A stretch of 64,000 nucleotides of DNA from Rhizosaccharibacter radicis (GTDB lineage Bacteria > Pseudomonadota > Alphaproteobacteria > Acetobacterales > Acetobacteraceae), in contig JAMZEJ010000005.1 in NCBI GenBank assembly GCA_024508355.1, forward strand, positions 186,001 to 250,000, written 5' to 3'. The notes beneath the pieces were generated by a model, which ran no database searches, was not told where the DNA came from, and saw only the letters and a program-made list of their open reading frames with translations. Positions 1 through 9,459 of this stretch are shown here, piece after piece; within the stretch, counting starts at the first letter, position 1; every line of letters begins with the position of its first letter. A program made the position numbers and the translations under genes.

Positions 1-1
1 C

Positions 2-31
2 CAGGTTATCCGCATTCCGGACAAGAGCTGA
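2..31 (+). CDS. Possible C-terminal end of an upstream plus-strand gene (partial)
   Basis: One frame entering from the left edge reads QVIRIPDKS and then stops with TGA at 29-31. A strong hairpin follows 11 bases later, which is what one expects after the end of a gene. Only nine residues are visible, so the product cannot be named. The frame could also be open by chance. Confidence 0.3.
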   Translation, partial: QVIRIPDKS

Positions 32-42
32 ACGGTGTCGCG

Positions 43-69
43 GTACGGGCCGGCGGAGGCGGCCCGTAC
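43..69. terminator. Hairpin terminator between convergent genes
   Basis: A perfect 10-bp stem (GTACGGGCCG at 43-52 with CGGCCCGTAC at 60-69) encloses a 7-base loop. It lies between the possible plus-strand gene end at 31 and the MFS gene stop at 88 on the minus strand, so it could serve both. There is no U-run. A 12-bp perfect palindrome (GAGCGATCGCTC, 70-81) follows immediately. Confidence 0.5.
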
Positions 70-87
70 GAGCGATCGCTCCGGGGA

Positions 88-1407
88 CTAGTGGCCGAAG
101 GCCACGGCAGCATCCGATCGACCCTCGGGCGACTCCGAATAGGCGCGCGCCTCGGGCGACACGGTGACGAACATGGTCATCAGTGCCGCCGCGAGATACA
201 TGCCCACGAAGATCCAGATCACGCCCTCGAGCCCGACGCTGGACCGGAACAGGGTGACCACGAGCGGGCCGAGCCACACGCTGGCACCGGCACCGAGGCC
301 GAGGATGGACAAGGCGGCACCCTTCTCCCGAGGCACCACCTGCGGCATCAGCGACGACAGCGGCACGAAGGAGGCGATGGTGGCGCCATAGATCACGCCG
401 ACCAGCGCCGCCCAGGCGAAGCTGTGCGGGTGCCACAGCGGCACGTAATAGAACAGCGGGATGCTGATCGCGCTGCCCACGCCGCCGCCGAGCGCCACGA
501 TGGTACGGGAGCCGAGCCGATCCGCGAGGATGCCGGACACCAGGTTGAACAGGATGTTCGACAGGAACATGATCGACAGCAGCTGCAACCACTGCTGAAG
601 CGTCAACCCCACCTTCTGCACGAAGAAGGTCGGCATCACCACCAGGAAGGCATATTCCGAGGAGGTGTTGATGGCGCGGATGATGCCGGCGATGGTGGTC
701 TTGGGCTCGCGCCAGGTGATCGAGACCGACCCGAAAACCACTTGGAGCGGATGCGTGTCGGGCGGCGCGAGACGTCCCGCCCCCCGCCGGTCGCGGGTAA
801 ACAGGACCGCGATCAGGCCACCCACGGTGACAAGACCGAGCGACGACCAGAAGGTCGCGAGTTGGCCGATCGCGGGGATGGCGAAGCTCGCGAACAACGA
901 GCCGAGCGTGGGCAGACCGCCGGAGAAGGCGAACCAGAACCAACCGGCCGCGGAGCCGAGCTGTTGCGGCGGCGTGGCAGCGGCGATCCACACGAGGAAT
1001 CCGAACGCGAACAACGGGTATCCGAGACCGCGCAGCGCGTAGGCGGCAAGCATCACCGGGTAGCTGTTGGTCTGGACGCCGAACAACAGGAACAGCACCT
1101 CGAACACGAACCAGATGCCGAGTCCGATCCACATCACCCGGCGCGGACCCCACAGATCGGAGAGTGCCCCCGACAACCAGGAGGCGACGCACGCGAACAC
1201 GCCATAGACGGTGAACAGAAGGGCTACCTTCTCGCCGCTGATCCCCTTGCTTTCCAGAAACGGCGCCAGATACCCGGCCTCCACGCCGTCGCCGACCATG
1301 AACAACAGCAATCCGACGAAGCCCCAGGCGAGCGTCGACGGAATACCGATCCTGTCGAGGAAGTGGGGGGCCGGGGCGGCGGGGAGCGGTGTGTGTTCCG
1401 ACGTCAA
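88..1407 (-). CDS. MFS transporter, polyol permease (RbtT/DalT/CsbX-like) family
   Basis: This is a 439-residue inner-membrane transporter with the hydrophobicity of a 12-helix major facilitator. The N-terminal segment (WGFVGLLLFMVGDGVEAGYL), the GYPLFAFGFLVWIAA stretch and the REKGAALSILGLGAG region resemble the ribitol/D-arabinitol proton symporters RbtT and DalT, as recalled from memory. The likely role is uptake of a sugar alcohol or related compound; the substrate is inference. The start is TTG at 1407 with AGGAGA nine bases upstream. It lies just past the rplQ terminator on the same strand and so probably has its own promoter. No polyol dehydrogenase or kinase is visible in the window; partner genes may lie left of the edge. 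Confidence 0.8.
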   Translation of the reverse strand: MTSEHTPLPAAPAPHFLDRIGIPSTLAWGFVGLLLFMVGDGVEAGYLAPFLESKGISGEKVALLFTVYGVFACVASWLSGALSDLWGPRRVMWIGLGIWFVFEVLFLLFGVQTNSYPVMLAAYALRGLGYPLFAFGFLVWIAAATPPQQLGSAAGWFWFAFSGGLPTLGSLFASFAIPAIGQLATFWSSLGLVTVGGLIAVLFTRDRRGAGRLAPPDTHPLQVVFGSVSITWREPKTTIAGIIRAINTSSEYAFLVVMPTFFVQKVGLTLQQWLQLLSIMFLSNILFNLVSGILADRLGSRTIVALGGGVGSAISIPLFYYVPLWHPHSFAWAALVGVIYGATIASFVPLSSLMPQVVPREKGAALSILGLGAGASVWLGPLVVTLFRSSVGLEGVIWIFVGMYLAAALMTMFVTVSPEARAYSESPEGRSDAAVAFGH

Positions 1408-1550
1408 ACCGTTGGTTCTCCTGGAAGTGGATGTCCGGATGCCTGAAGCGGCATGATGCGCGATCGGCGCCGAAACGTCGTGGCCGCAGGCGGCGTGCCC
1501 GGACGGGCGAACGATGCCACGATTTCGCCTCGCAATGTTCTCCTGCGGCG

Positions 1551-1587
1551 AAAAAAGAAAGGGCGGCGAACCTGCGTCCGCCGCCCT
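1551..1587 (-). terminator. Rho-independent terminator after rplQ
   Basis: Read on the minus strand, a 9-bp GC-rich stem (1579-1587 pairing with 1560-1568, core AGGGCGGCG/CGCCGCCCT) is followed by a U-rich tract, TTTCTTTTTT (1560-1551). It sits 28 bases past the rplQ stop and ends the ribosomal cluster. Confidence 0.88.
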
Positions 1588-1614
1588 CCCGATTCTGGAA
1601 AAGACGCCGCCCGG

Positions 1615-2040
1615 TCAGTTGGCGAAGTCGTTCTCGCTCTCGACGACGGGCTTCGGCCCGCTGTCCTGCCCCTTGGCGGACGGATCGCGATCCACCAGCT
1701 CGATCACCGCCATGTCGGCCGCGTCGCCGTAGCGGATGCCCGCCTTGAGCACGCGGGTATAACCGCCCGCGCGTCCCTGGTAGCGCTCGGCGATGGCGCC
1801 GAACAGCTTGGTGACGATCACGTCGTCGCGCAGCTGCGCGTAGGCCTGACGACGCGCATGCAGGTCGCCGCGCTTGCCGAGCGTGATCAGACGCTCGGCC
1901 ACCGGGCGGAGCTCCTTCGCCTTGGGCAGAGTGGTCGTGATCTGCTCATGCTTGATGAGCGCCACGGCCATGTTGCGGAACATGGCGAGGCGGTGGGAGG
2001 AGGTAACGCCGAGCTTCCGGCCGGCTACACCATGACGCAT
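1615..2040 (-). CDS. rplQ: 50S ribosomal protein L17
   Basis: A 141-residue L17, a large-subunit protein lining the peptide exit region. The N-terminus [20 protein letters not shown] and the [21 protein letters not shown] block are family signatures. The C-terminal acidic tail (about residues 115-141, ending SENDFAN) is an extension of the kind seen in alphaproteobacteria. It starts 28 bp after the rpoA stop with an AGGA site nine bases upstream. It is the last gene of the alpha operon and is followed by an intrinsic terminator. Confidence 0.97.
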   Translation of the reverse strand: MRHGVAGRKLGVTSSHRLAMFRNMAVALIKHEQITTTLPKAKELRPVAERLITLGKRGDLHARRQAYAQLRDDVIVTKLFGAIAERYQGRAGGYTRVLKAGIRYGDAADMAVIELVDRDPSAKGQDSGPKPVVESENDFAN

Positions 2041-2068
2041 GGGATAAGTTCCTGTTTGATCCGGTCGC

Positions 2069-3088
2069 TCAGAACGGCTCGTCGAGCCGCTTGGCCAGGT
2101 CTTCGATGTTCTCGGGCGGCCAGGTCGGCACGTTCATGCCGAGCGACAGCCCCATGGAGGTCAGGACCTCCTTGATCTCGTTCAGCGACTTGCGCCCGAA
2201 GTTCGGCGTCCGGAGCATCTCCTGCTCGGTCTTCTGCACGAGATCGCCGATATAGACGATGTTGTCGTTCTTCAGGCAGTTCGCCGAGCGGACCGACAGC
2301 TCGAGCTCGTCGACCTTGCGCAGCAGGTTGCGGTTGAACGGCAGGTCGTCCTGCGGCTCCTCCGAACGCACCGGACGCGGCTCGTCGAAATTGATGAAGA
2401 GCTGCAGCTGATCCTGAAGGATGCGGGCGGCAAGAGCCACCGCATCCTCGGGGCTCACCGCGCCGTTGGTTTCCACCGTCAGCAGCAGCTTGTCGTAATC
2501 GGTCACCTGACCCACACGGGTGGGCTCGACGCGATACGAGCAGCGACGGACCGGGGAATAGATCGCATCGATGGGGATCAGCCCGATCGGCGCGTCCTCG
2601 GGGCGGTTCGCCGCGGCGGGGACATAGCCCTTGCCGAGGTTCACCGTGAACTCCATGCCGAGCTTCACGCCGTCGTCGAGCGTGCAGATCACGAGGTCGG
2701 GGTTCATGACCTCGATGTCGTGGCCGGTCTGGATCTGGCCGGCACGCACCTCGCCAGGACCCGTCGCGGTCAGCACCATGCGCTTCGGGCCCTCGCCATG
2801 CATGCGAAGCGCGAGCTGCTTGATGTTGAGCACGATGTCGGTGACGTCCTCTCGGACGCCGGCGATGGACGAGAACTCGTGGAGCACGCCGTCGATCTGG
2901 ATCGCGGTCACGGCGGCGCCCTGCAGCGAGCTCAGAAGCACGCGGCGGATGGCGTTGCCGAGCGTCATGCCGAAGCCACGCTCCAACGGCTCCGCTACCA
3001 CCGTCGCGGTGCGCGCGGGCTCGGAACCGGGCTCGACTTCCAGCTTTTCCGGCTTGATCAGGGACTGCCAGTTCTTCTGGAGGACCAA
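2069..3088 (-). CDS. rpoA: DNA-directed RNA polymerase subunit alpha
   Basis: RNA polymerase assembly subunit of 339 residues. The N-terminal dimerization domain (about 20-235) contains [21 protein letters not shown] charged linker leads to the C-terminal domain (about 265-330) with the DNA/activator-binding helix [20 protein letters not shown] chose TTG at 3088, giving [10 protein letters not shown], because GAAAGG lies eight bases upstream and the length fits alphaproteobacterial RpoA. An in-frame TTG at 3106 would add six residues. It follows rpsK after about 120 bp that contain a strong hairpin, and precedes rplQ in the alpha operon. Confidence 0.96.
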   Translation of the reverse strand: MVLQKNWQSLIKPEKLEVEPGSEPARTATVVAEPLERGFGMTLGNAIRRVLLSSLQGAAVTAIQIDGVLHEFSSIAGVREDVTDIVLNIKQLALRMHGEGPKRMVLTATGPGEVRAGQIQTGHDIEVMNPDLVICTLDDGVKLGMEFTVNLGKGYVPAAANRPEDAPIGLIPIDAIYSPVRRCSYRVEPTRVGQVTDYDKLLLTVETNGAVSPEDAVALAARILQDQLQLFINFDEPRPVRSEEPQDDLPFNRNLLRKVDELELSVRSANCLKNDNIVYIGDLVQKTEQEMLRTPNFGRKSLNEIKEVLTSMGLSLGMNVPTWPPENIEDLAKRLDEPF

Positions 3089-3116
3089 GGGGGTGGCCTT
3101 TCGCAAAAGAGGAACG

Positions 3117-3136
3117 GCCGCCCCTTCCGGGGCGGC
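3117..3136 (-). other. Stable GNRA-type hairpin in the rpsK-rpoA gap
   Basis: A perfect 8-bp stem (3117-3124 with 3129-3136) carries a four-base loop that reads GGAA on the minus-strand transcript, a GNRA tetraloop. It lies about 30 bases upstream of the rpoA start. There is no U-run after it, so mRNA processing, stability or translational control is more likely than termination. Confidence 0.6.
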
Positions 3137-3208
3137 AGCATCAAGCCGCCGAATCGAGCCGGCGGCCAGGAAGAAGATCGGACGGTCCCGGTGGAACCGC
3201 CCGGGGCG

Positions 3209-3601
3209 TCAAACGCGGCGACGCTTGCGCGGGCGGCACCCGTTGTGCGGGATCGGCGTCATGTCGCGGATCGCGGTGATCGAGAACCCGACGGCCTGCA
3301 GCGCGCGAAGGGCGCTCTCACGGCCCGAACCGGGGCCGGACACCTCGATCTCCAGCGTTTCCATCCCGTGCTCGCGAGCCTTGCGGCCTGCATCCTCGGC
3401 GGCGACCTGGGCCGCGTAGGGCGTGGACTTGCGCGAGCCCTTGAAGCCCTGCGCACCGGCCGACGACCACGCGATCGCGTTGCCCTGGGCGTCCGAGATG
3501 GTGATCATCGTGTTGTTGAACGTGGACAGCACGTGTGCCACGCCGGAGATGATGTTCTTGCGCTCCTTCTTGCGGATGCGCGGAGCGGCGGCCTTCGCCA
3601 T
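3209..3601 (-). CDS. rpsK: 30S ribosomal protein S11
   Basis: A 130-residue S11, a platform protein near the E site. Visible family blocks are [48 protein letters not shown] and the basic C-terminus [13 protein letters not shown]. The length is typical and nothing is missing. It follows rpsM after 122 bp and precedes rpoA, as in the usual alpha operon; rpsD is not between them, as is normal for alphaproteobacteria. Confidence 0.97.
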   Translation of the reverse strand: MAKAAAPRIRKKERKNIISGVAHVLSTFNNTMITISDAQGNAIAWSSAGAQGFKGSRKSTPYAAQVAAEDAGRKAREHGMETLEIEVSGPGSGRESALRALQAVGFSITAIRDMTPIPHNGCRPRKRRRV

Positions 3602-3723
3602 GGTTATGTTCTTCCAGACCTATGGGGTGGCGCGGCCCGGAGGCCGGCGCGGAGATCACACGAGGCTGCGGCCGGGATGAAACACCGGGGCCGCCGGCCT
3701 CGCACTATCGAGCGGGGGAAAGC

Positions 3724-4101
3724 TTAGCGGGTCACCTTCTTCTTGCCGGCGATCGCCACGGCCTTGCCCTTGCGGGTGCGCGCGTTGGTGTGGGTGCGCT
3801 GGCCGCGCACCGGCAGGCCGCGACGGTGACGCAGGCCCCGGTAGCAACCGAGATCCATCAGGCGCTTGATGTTCATGGCGAGCTCACGGCGAAGGTCGCC
3901 CTCGACGCGGAACTCGCGATCGATCAGCTCGCGGATCTTGAGCACGTCGTCGTCAGACAGCTCGTTCACGCGACGCTCGGCCGGAATGGAAAGCTGCTGG
4001 CAGATCTGCTCGGCCTTCGCCGAGCCGATGCCGAAGATATAGGTCAGACCGATCACCACCCGCTTGTTGGTCGGGATGTTCACGCCGGCGATACGTGCCA
4101 C
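3724..4101 (-). CDS. rpsM: 30S ribosomal protein S13
   Basis: A 125-residue S13 of the small-subunit head, which contacts L5 and the P-site tRNA. The start is GTG at 4101, giving [20 protein letters not shown], preceded by AGGAG at normal spacing; the frame is open further upstream but that part is not S13-like. The C-terminal [20 protein letters not shown] tail that reaches toward tRNA is intact. It is the first gene after a 216-bp gap downstream of adk and probably starts its own transcript from the promoter at 4280-4307. Confidence 0.96.
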   Translation of the reverse strand: MARIAGVNIPTNKRVVIGLTYIFGIGSAKAEQICQQLSIPAERRVNELSDDDVLKIRELIDREFRVEGDLRRELAMNIKRLMDLGCYRGLRHRRGLPVRGQRTHTNARTRKGKAVAIAGKKKVTR

Positions 4102-4279
4102 CGCTCTTACTCCTCGTGCGCCCGGCGAACGGCCGAGCCTTCTTGTTCGCCCTCGCGGGCAGTTCATGTCGTCGTTCGAGCGGTCCGCTCCTTGGCGACG
4201 CCGCTCTGGTGATCGGATGACACCGAGCGCCGCGGCCACCCGGAGGCGTCGCGCTGTGTGGCACTGGCTGAGGGCGCGC

Positions 4280-4307
4280 ACTATAGCGGCGAGCCCCTCC
4301 GAGTCAA
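4280..4307 (-). promoter_or_regulatory. Sigma-70 promoter for rpsM-rpsK-rpoA-rplQ
   Basis: On the minus strand, TTGACT (4307-4302) and TATAGT (4285-4280) are separated by 16 bases, close to consensus. The next bases are GCGCGCCC, a GC-rich discriminator typical of stringently controlled promoters. It lies about 180 bp upstream of the rpsM GTG in the gap after adk. No terminator separates it from adk, so it would add to read-through from the spc operon. Confidence 0.7.
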
Positions 4308-4317
4308 TGAAACCCGA

Positions 4318-5010
4318 TCAACTCTCCGTGATGGCGGCCTGCGGAGCGACAGACGACGCCGTCGCCGAACCGAGCGCCTCGTCGATCGCCGCGCTGACGC
4401 TTCCGATCGGCGCCATCCCGTCGATCACGCGCAGGCGGCCGGTCGATTCGTAATAAGGCAGCAGCGGAGCCGTCTGCATGCGGTAGGCCTCCAGGCGCGC
4501 CGCCACCAGCTCACGCTTGTCGTCCGCCCGACGGAGGAAGTCATGGCTGCCGCAGACGTCGCACGTGCCGGAGACGCGCGGCGGCTTGAAGCTGTCATGA
4601 TACCCCTCCCCGCAGCGGGCGCAGGTGAACCGTCCCGCGATCCGCTCCACCAGCGCAGGCTCATCGACCTGCAGAGCCAGCACGGCGTCGAGGGACATCT
4701 CGCGTGACCGGAGCATGCGGTCCAGCGCCTCGGCCTGGACGATGGTCCGGGGGAAACCGTCGAGGATGAAGCCTCGCGCGCAGTCCGGTCGCGACACGCG
4801 GGCGTCCAGCATCGAGATCAGGATGTCGTCCGACACCAGTTGCCCGGCATCCATCACGGCCTTGGCGCGCAGACCGACGTCACTGCCCGCCTGGACCTCG
4901 GCCCGCAGCATGTCGCCGGTCGATATCTGTGCGATCCCATGCAGATGCTCGAGCCGCTTGGCCTGCGTGCCCTTGCCCGCTCCTGGCGGGCCCAGAAAGA
5001 CCAGCCTCAC
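4318..5010 (-). CDS. adk: Adenylate kinase (zinc-LID type)
   Basis: Interconverts ATP + AMP and 2 ADP in the cytoplasm. The 230 residues begin at GTG 5010, giving [15 protein letters not shown] with the P-loop at residues 7-14. The NMP-binding region includes STGDMLR and FILDGFPRT. The LID carries Cys130, Cys133, Cys150 and Cys153, the Cx2C...Cx2C arrangement that binds structural zinc in many adenylate kinases. The start overlaps the secY stop by 4 bp (GTGA), implying translational coupling. The open frame continues upstream through secY, but that part is not Adk. Confidence 0.96.
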   Translation of the reverse strand: MRLVFLGPPGAGKGTQAKRLEHLHGIAQISTGDMLRAEVQAGSDVGLRAKAVMDAGQLVSDDILISMLDARVSRPDCARGFILDGFPRTIVQAEALDRMLRSREMSLDAVLALQVDEPALVERIAGRFTCARCGEGYHDSFKPPRVSGTCDVCGSHDFLRRADDKRELVAARLEAYRMQTAPLLPYYESTGRLRVIDGMAPIGSVSAAIDEALGSATASSVAPQAAITES

Positions 5011-6359
5011 CGGACGCGCGCCTTGCCGCGGTTCTTGCGAATCAGCCCCTCGTACTGATGAGCCAGCAGATGCGACTGGATCTGCGTCACCGTGTCCATC
5101 GTCACCGACACGATGATGATGAGGCTCGTCCCGCCGAAATAGAACGGCACATTGTAGCGGCTGATCAGGATCTGCGGCAGGAGGCAGACCACCACCAGGT
5201 AGATCGCGCCGATGGTGGTCAGCCGCACCAGGATGCGGTCGAAATACTCCGCCGTGCTGGCGCCCGGCTTGATGCCCGGGATGTAGCCCCCCTGCTTGCG
5301 CAGGTTGTCCGCGGTCTCCTGCGGGTTGAACGCCACAGCCGCATAGAAATAGGAGAAGAACAGGATCATCGCCGCATAGAACACCATGTAGAGCGGCTGA
5401 CCCTGCCCCAGCATGCCCGCGGCGATCCCCAGCCAGTGCGGCAGATGGGTGTTGCCCGCCGCGAAGCCCGAGATCGTCACCGGGATCAGCAGCACCGACG
5501 AGGCGAAGATCGGCGGTATCACACCGGCGGTGTTCACCTTGAGCGGCATGTGGGTCGACTCGCCGCCGAACATCCGGCTGCCGACCTGACGCTTGGGATA
5601 CTGGATCACCACCCGCCGCTGGGCCTGCTCCATGAACACGATGAACGCGATCACCGCGGCGGCGAGCAGGAGGAACACCACCACGAACACCGGCGACATC
5701 GCGCCCGTGTATCCAAGCTGAAACAGCGTCGCGAGCGCGTGCGGCAGATTGGCGACGATGCCCGCGAAGATGATCAGCGAGATGCCGTTGCCGACTCCGC
5801 GCGACGTGATCTGCTCGCCGAGCCACATCAGGAACATGGTGCCGCCCACCAGCGTGACGACGCACGAGAAGCGGAAGAACAGCCCGGCATCGATCACCGC
5901 CGATACCCCACCGGGGGCACGCATCGACTCCAGTCCGACGGCGATGCCGTAGGCCTGGAACAGCGCGATCAGGACGGTGAGATAGCGGGTGTACTGGTTG
6001 AGGCGCTTCCGCCCCTGCTCGCCTTCCTTCTTGATGGACTCGAGCGCGGGGATCGCCGACGACATCAGCTGCACGATGATGGACGCACTGATGTACGGCA
6101 TGATGTTGAGCGCGAAGACGGTCATGCGTCCGAGCGCGCCGCCCGAGAACATGTCGAACATGCCCAGGATGCCGCCCTGGTTCTGGGCCAGGAGCTGGCC
6201 CATCACGCGGGCATCGACGCCCGGCACCGGGATGTAGGTGCCGAGGCGATAGACGATGAGCGCGCCCAGGGTGAACCAGATACGCTTCTTGAGCTCGGTC
6301 GCCTTCGCGAACGTCCCGAGGCTCATGTTGGCGGCAAGCTGCTCGGCCGCGGAGGCCAT
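5007..6359 (-). CDS. secY: Protein translocase subunit SecY
   Basis: The 450-residue channel subunit of the Sec translocon, with about ten membrane helices. Visible signatures include [10 protein letters not shown] near residue 45, [19 protein letters not shown], the [14 protein letters not shown] region after [17 protein letters not shown], and [10 protein letters not shown]. It exports and inserts proteins with SecE and SecG, neither of which is in the window. The ATG at 6359 has AAAGGG upstream. The gene follows rplO after 103 bp that hold a terminator-like hairpin, and is coupled to adk by overlap. Confidence 0.97.
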   Translation of the reverse strand: MASAAEQLAANMSLGTFAKATELKKRIWFTLGALIVYRLGTYIPVPGVDARVMGQLLAQNQGGILGMFDMFSGGALGRMTVFALNIMPYISASIIVQLMSSAIPALESIKKEGEQGRKRLNQYTRYLTVLIALFQAYGIAVGLESMRAPGGVSAVIDAGLFFRFSCVVTLVGGTMFLMWLGEQITSRGVGNGISLIIFAGIVANLPHALATLFQLGYTGAMSPVFVVVFLLLAAAVIAFIVFMEQAQRRVVIQYPKRQVGSRMFGGESTHMPLKVNTAGVIPPIFASSVLLIPVTISGFAAGNTHLPHWLGIAAGMLGQGQPLYMVFYAAMILFFSYFYAAVAFNPQETADNLRKQGGYIPGIKPGASTAEYFDRILVRLTTIGAIYLVVVCLLPQILISRYNVPFYFGGTSLIIIVSVTMDTVTQIQSHLLAHQYEGLIRKNRGKARVR

Positions 6360-6374
6360 GCGCCGAACCCTTTC

Positions 6375-6417
6375 AAAAGAAACAGCGCCGCAACGGGGTC
6401 GAACCCGCGGGCGCTGT
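6375..6417 (-). terminator. Terminator-like hairpin upstream of secY (attenuator candidate)
   Basis: On the minus strand an 8-bp stem (ACAGCGCC at 6417-6410 with GGCGCTGT at 6389-6382) encloses an inner CGGG/CCCG pairing and is followed by TTCTTTTG (6381-6374). This is a canonical intrinsic terminator shape, located inside the spc operon between rplO and secY and about 15 bases before the secY ribosome-binding site. Confidence 0.55.
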
Positions 6418-6462
6418 CTGTTTGACCAAACTTCCAGGGCCCGGCAAGGCCCCGGAACAGCC

Positions 6463-6948
6463 TCACGCCTCGGGAGCGGCCTCGGCCTTCGCCGTGGTCT
6501 TCACCGAACCGCCCGCCTTCTCCACCGCGGCGACGGCCGCGGCCGACGCGCCCGACACCTCGATGGTGAGGGCACGGCTCAGGGCGCCGTTGGCGAGCAG
6601 GCGCACGCCGGCCACCTTCCCGCTTCCGACGAGACCCGCATTGCGCAGGCTTTCCTCGGTGACGGTCTGCCCGGCATCGAGCTTGCCGGCTTCCACCGCC
6701 TTCTCCAGCGCGGCGAGATTCACCGGCGCGTAGACCTTGCGGAAGATGTTCTTGAAGCCACGCTTCGGCAGGCGGCGGTAGATCGGGAGCTGACCGCCCT
6801 CGAAGCCGTTCAGCGACACGCCCTCGCGCGCCTTCTGCCCCTTCACGCCCTTGCCCGACGTCTTGCCCTTGCCGGACCCGATGCCGCGCCCGAGGCGCTT
6901 CTTGCGGTAGCGCGCGCCTTCGTTGTCACGAAGCTCGTTGAGGTTCAT
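6463..6948 (-). CDS. rplO: 50S ribosomal protein L15
   Basis: A 161-residue L15, a late-assembly large-subunit protein. The N-terminal glycine-rich basic region ([19 protein letters not shown], about 16-34), [18 protein letters not shown] and the C-terminal [21 protein letters not shown] are family features. An Ala/Lys-rich tail of about 12 residues extends it slightly. The ATG at 6948 lies directly after the rpmD stop at 6950, so the two are probably coupled. Confidence 0.97.
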   Translation of the reverse strand: MNLNELRDNEGARYRKKRLGRGIGSGKGKTSGKGVKGQKAREGVSLNGFEGGQLPIYRRLPKRGFKNIFRKVYAPVNLAALEKAVEAGKLDAGQTVTEESLRNAGLVGSGKVAGVRLLANGALSRALTIEVSGASAAAVAAVEKAGGSVKTTAKAEAAPEA

Positions 6949-6949
6949 C

Positions 6950-7156
6950 TCAATCCTCCACCTTCACCAGGTGGTGCACCTTGCGGAGCATGCCGCGGAC
7001 CGAAGGCGTATCCTCCAGCTCGCGCACGCGCCCGATCTTGTTCAGGCCGAGCCCGATCAGGGTCGCCTGCTGGCCCGGCTTGCGGCCGTTGCCCGAAGCG
7101 ATCTGACGGACGCGGACGGTGGCGCCGGCCGCGGACGGCGTCTGGTTCTCAGACAT
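6950..7156 (-). CDS. rpmD: 50S ribosomal protein L30
   Basis: A 68-residue L30. The core [20 protein letters not shown] and [20 protein letters not shown] is diagnostic. I start at ATG 7156 ([11 protein letters not shown]); an in-frame ATG seven codons further upstream lies deeper within rpsE. The start overlaps the end of rpsE by 8 bp and the stop is next to rplO, so expression is tightly coupled. Confidence 0.95.
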   Translation of the reverse strand: MSENQTPSAAGATVRVRQIASGNGRKPGQQATLIGLGLNKIGRVRELEDTPSVRGMLRKVHHLVKVED

Positions 7157-7727
7157 CGGCCACCTCCGCCGCCGCACCCTCGCGCTTGCCGAGGATGTCG
7201 GACACCTTCTTGCCGCGGCGATTCGCCACCGACCGCGGGCTGGCGCAGCGCTCCAGGGCGGCGAAGGTCGCCTTCACCATGTTATGCGGGTTGCGGCTGC
7301 CGAGCGACTTGGCGACCACGTCGCCGATGCCCAGGCTCTCGAACACGGCGCGCATGGGACCACCGGCGATGATCCCGGTGCCGGCCTCGGCCGACCGCAG
7401 AACCACGTTGCCCGCGCCGAAATGCCCGACCACGTCGTGATGGAGGGTGCGACCCTCCTTCATCGGGACGCGGATCATGGTACGCTTCGCACGCTCGGTC
7501 GCCTTGCGGATCGCCTCCGGCACCTCGCGAGCCTTGCCCGCTCCGTAGCCGACGCGGCCCTTCTGGTCACCGACCACCACCAGGGCGGCGAACGCGAAGC
7601 GACGGCCGCCCTTCACCACCTTGGCCACGCGGTTGATCGTGACCAGCTTGTCGATCAGGTCGTCGCCTTCGCGATCCCGCTCGCGCTCGCGGCCGCCGCG
7701 GCCGCCTTCTCTCGGTTCACGTGCCAT
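7149..7727 (-). CDS. rpsE: 30S ribosomal protein S5
   Basis: A 192-residue S5, involved in translational accuracy and mRNA unwinding at the entry channel. A very basic/acidic repeat-like N-terminus (residues 1-22, Arg/Glu/Gly-rich) precedes the conserved [16 protein letters not shown] segment; the KGG loop is the spectinomycin-related region. The second domain, with GVGIxAGG-like [13 protein letters not shown] and [13 protein letters not shown], is intact. It sits between rplR (15-bp gap) and rpmD (overlap). Confidence 0.97.
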   Translation of the reverse strand: MAREPREGGRGGRERERDREGDDLIDKLVTINRVAKVVKGGRRFAFAALVVVGDQKGRVGYGAGKAREVPEAIRKATERAKRTMIRVPMKEGRTLHHDVVGHFGAGNVVLRSAEAGTGIIAGGPMRAVFESLGIGDVVAKSLGSRNPHNMVKATFAALERCASPRSVANRRGKKVSDILGKREGAAAEVADV

Positions 7728-7742
7728 GACGTGATCCTTTCC

Positions 7743-8105
7743 TTAGAAGGAGAGACCGCCCTCGCGGGCAGCCTCCGCCAGCGCCTTGACGCGCCCGTGA
7801 TAGAGATAAGACCCACGATCGAAAACGACCGCGGTCACGCCAGCCGCCTTGGCCCGCTCCGCGACCAGCTTGCCCACGGCCGTGGCCGCATCGCGATCAG
7901 CGCCGGACTTCAGGCTCTCGCGCAGCGCCTTCTCCACGGTGGAGGCCGCAGCCACGGTACGCCCGGCGACATCGTCGATCACCTGAGCATAGATGTTCTT
8001 GCCAGAGCGGAACACCGACAGCCGCGGACGCCCGCCGGCCTTGCGGCGGAGCTGGAAGCGCAACCGCGTGCGGCGGCGCTCCTGCAGTTCCCGTTGCGTG
8101 CTCAT
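7743..8105 (-). CDS. rplR: 50S ribosomal protein L18
   Basis: A 120-residue L18, which binds 5S rRNA together with L5. [21 protein letters not shown] and the C-terminal [20 protein letters not shown] are characteristic. The ATG at 8105 overlaps the rplF stop by one base (TAATG), a typical coupling arrangement. The frame is open upstream, but those residues belong to the rplF antiframe and are not L18. Confidence 0.96.
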   Translation of the reverse strand: MSTQRELQERRRTRLRFQLRRKAGGRPRLSVFRSGKNIYAQVIDDVAGRTVAAASTVEKALRESLKSGADRDAATAVGKLVAERAKAAGVTAVVFDRGSYLYHGRVKALAEAAREGGLSF

Positions 8106-8638
8106 TACTTCTTCTTGCCTTCCTTGCGCCGGATGACTTCGTTGTCGTAGCGCACACCCTTGCCCTTGTAGGGCTCGGGGCCACGGAAGTTCCGGATGTC
8201 GAGCGCGACCTGGCCCACACGCTGCTTGTCCACACCTTCCACGGTGACGGCCGTGGGGCGCGGCGTGGTGATCTTGATCCCGGTGGGGATCGGATACACC
8301 ACATCGTGCGAATAACCGAGGTTGAGCACCAGGTTCTGACCCTGCACCGCGGCGCGATAGCCCGTGCCGGTGATCTCGAGGGTCTTGGTGTAGCCGGTGG
8401 AAACACCCTTCACCATGGACGCGACCAGGGCGCGGGTGGTGCCCCACATCATCCGCGCCGGCGCGGCGGTGCCGCGAGGGGTGACGGTGACGCGGCCATC
8501 GGCCACGGTGGTCTCGACATGGTGCGAAAGAGGAAGCTTCAGCTCGCCGAGCTTGCCCTTCGCGGTGAGGATGCCGTTCGCGATCGCGACCTCGACGCCC
8601 GAGGGGATCTCGACGGGATACTTGCCTACGCGTGACAT
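8105..8638 (-). CDS. rplF: 50S ribosomal protein L6
   Basis: A 177-residue L6, located near the factor-binding site. The start [17 protein letters not shown] at ATG 8638, the internal domain repeat and the conserved C-terminus [20 protein letters not shown] (about 153-172) identify it. It is preceded by rpsH after 10 bp and shares one base with rplR. Confidence 0.97.
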   Translation of the reverse strand: MSRVGKYPVEIPSGVEVAIANGILTAKGKLGELKLPLSHHVETTVADGRVTVTPRGTAAPARMMWGTTRALVASMVKGVSTGYTKTLEITGTGYRAAVQGQNLVLNLGYSHDVVYPIPTGIKITTPRPTAVTVEGVDKQRVGQVALDIRNFRGPEPYKGKGVRYDNEVIRRKEGKKK

Positions 8639-8648
8639 GGCACCCTCC

Positions 8649-9047
8649 TCAGAACACGCGGCAGAGCACTTCGCCGCCGACATTGGCGGCGCGGGCTTCC
8701 GCGTCGGAGAGGACGCCGCGCGGCGTCGACAGGATCGAGACGCCGAGCCCGGCATACACCCGGGGCAGCTCCTTGATCTTCGAGTAGACACGGCGCCCCG
8801 GCTTGGAGACGCGGTGGATCTCCTTGATGACCGGCTCGCCCTCCGTGTACTTCAGCTCGATGCGGAGCTGCGCGACGCCCGTGCGCACCTCCTCGAGCTT
8901 GAAGCCACGGATGTAGCCTTCCCGGCGCAGCGCCTCGAGGACGTTGGCACGGAGCTTGGACGCCGGCGCGACGCAGGCCGTGTGGCGCGAGCGCTGGGCG
9001 TTGCGGATGCGGGTGAGCATATCACCCAAAGGATCGGAAAGAGACAT
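8649..9047 (-). CDS. rpsH: 30S ribosomal protein S8
   Basis: A 132-residue S8, a primary 16S rRNA binder in the central domain. Features are [16 protein letters not shown] at the N-terminus, [15 protein letters not shown] and the terminal [10 protein letters not shown]. In E. coli S8 also represses the spc operon at the rplE region; no obvious 16S-like mimic was worked out here. It follows rpsN by 12 bp. Confidence 0.97.
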   Translation of the reverse strand: MSLSDPLGDMLTRIRNAQRSRHTACVAPASKLRANVLEALRREGYIRGFKLEEVRTGVAQLRIELKYTEGEPVIKEIHRVSKPGRRVYSKIKELPRVYAGLGVSILSTPRGVLSDAEARAANVGGEVLCRVF

Positions 9048-9059
9048 CGTGCGCGCCCG

Positions 9060-9365
9060 TTACCAGCTCGACTTGACCATGCCGGGGATCTGCCCGCTGC
9101 TCGCCAGATCGCGCAGCGCCACACGGCACAGCTCGAACTTGCGGTAGTTCGCGCGGGAGCGCCCGGTCAGCTTGCAGCGCAGGCGCACGCGAACGCGCGA
9201 TCCGTTGCGCGGCAGCTCAGCCAGCTTGAGCGACGCCTCGAAACGCTCCTCGACGGGGAGCGAGCGGTCCATCACGACGCCCTTCAGCGCCGACCGCTTG
9301 TCCTTGTCACGCGCCGACATGCGCTTGCGCTTGTCGTTGCGGTTGACGGCGGAGATCTTGGCCAT
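9060..9365 (-). CDS. rpsN: 30S ribosomal protein S14 (zinc-free long type)
   Basis: A 101-residue S14 of the small-subunit head. It has only two cysteines in the LRCKLTGR...FELCRV region rather than the four-cysteine ribbon, so it is the zinc-independent type. The C-terminus [11 protein letters not shown] is conserved. It is separated from rplE by 94 bp, the largest gap in this part of the operon, which holds a small 6-bp hairpin (9390-9405). Confidence 0.97.
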   Translation of the reverse strand: MAKISAVNRNDKRKRMSARDKDKRSALKGVVMDRSLPVEERFEASLKLAELPRNGSRVRVRLRCKLTGRSRANYRKFELCRVALRDLASSGQIPGMVKSSW

Positions 9366-9459
9366 GCCTTGTTCTACCCTCCGGAACCTGCCGGACCGAT
9401 CCGGCGGTTTTCCAAAACAGATTGTATATCAGAAGACGGATATGCCGCCTATCGCCCGC

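Noticed and set aside
5011..5865. Upstream extension of adk that would make a 515-residue fusion
   Set aside because: The extra part is secY read in another frame and has no protein character; GTG 5010 with a 4-bp overlap is the normal arrangement.
6390..6410. tRNA T-loop-like sequence (GGGTTCGACCCC on the minus strand) before secY
   Set aside because: No acceptor, D or anticodon arm can be built around it; it is the loop side of the terminator-like hairpin.
9390..9405. 6-bp hairpin with a tetraloop in the rplE-rpsN gap
   Set aside because: Too short and without a U tract to call a terminator or regulatory site.
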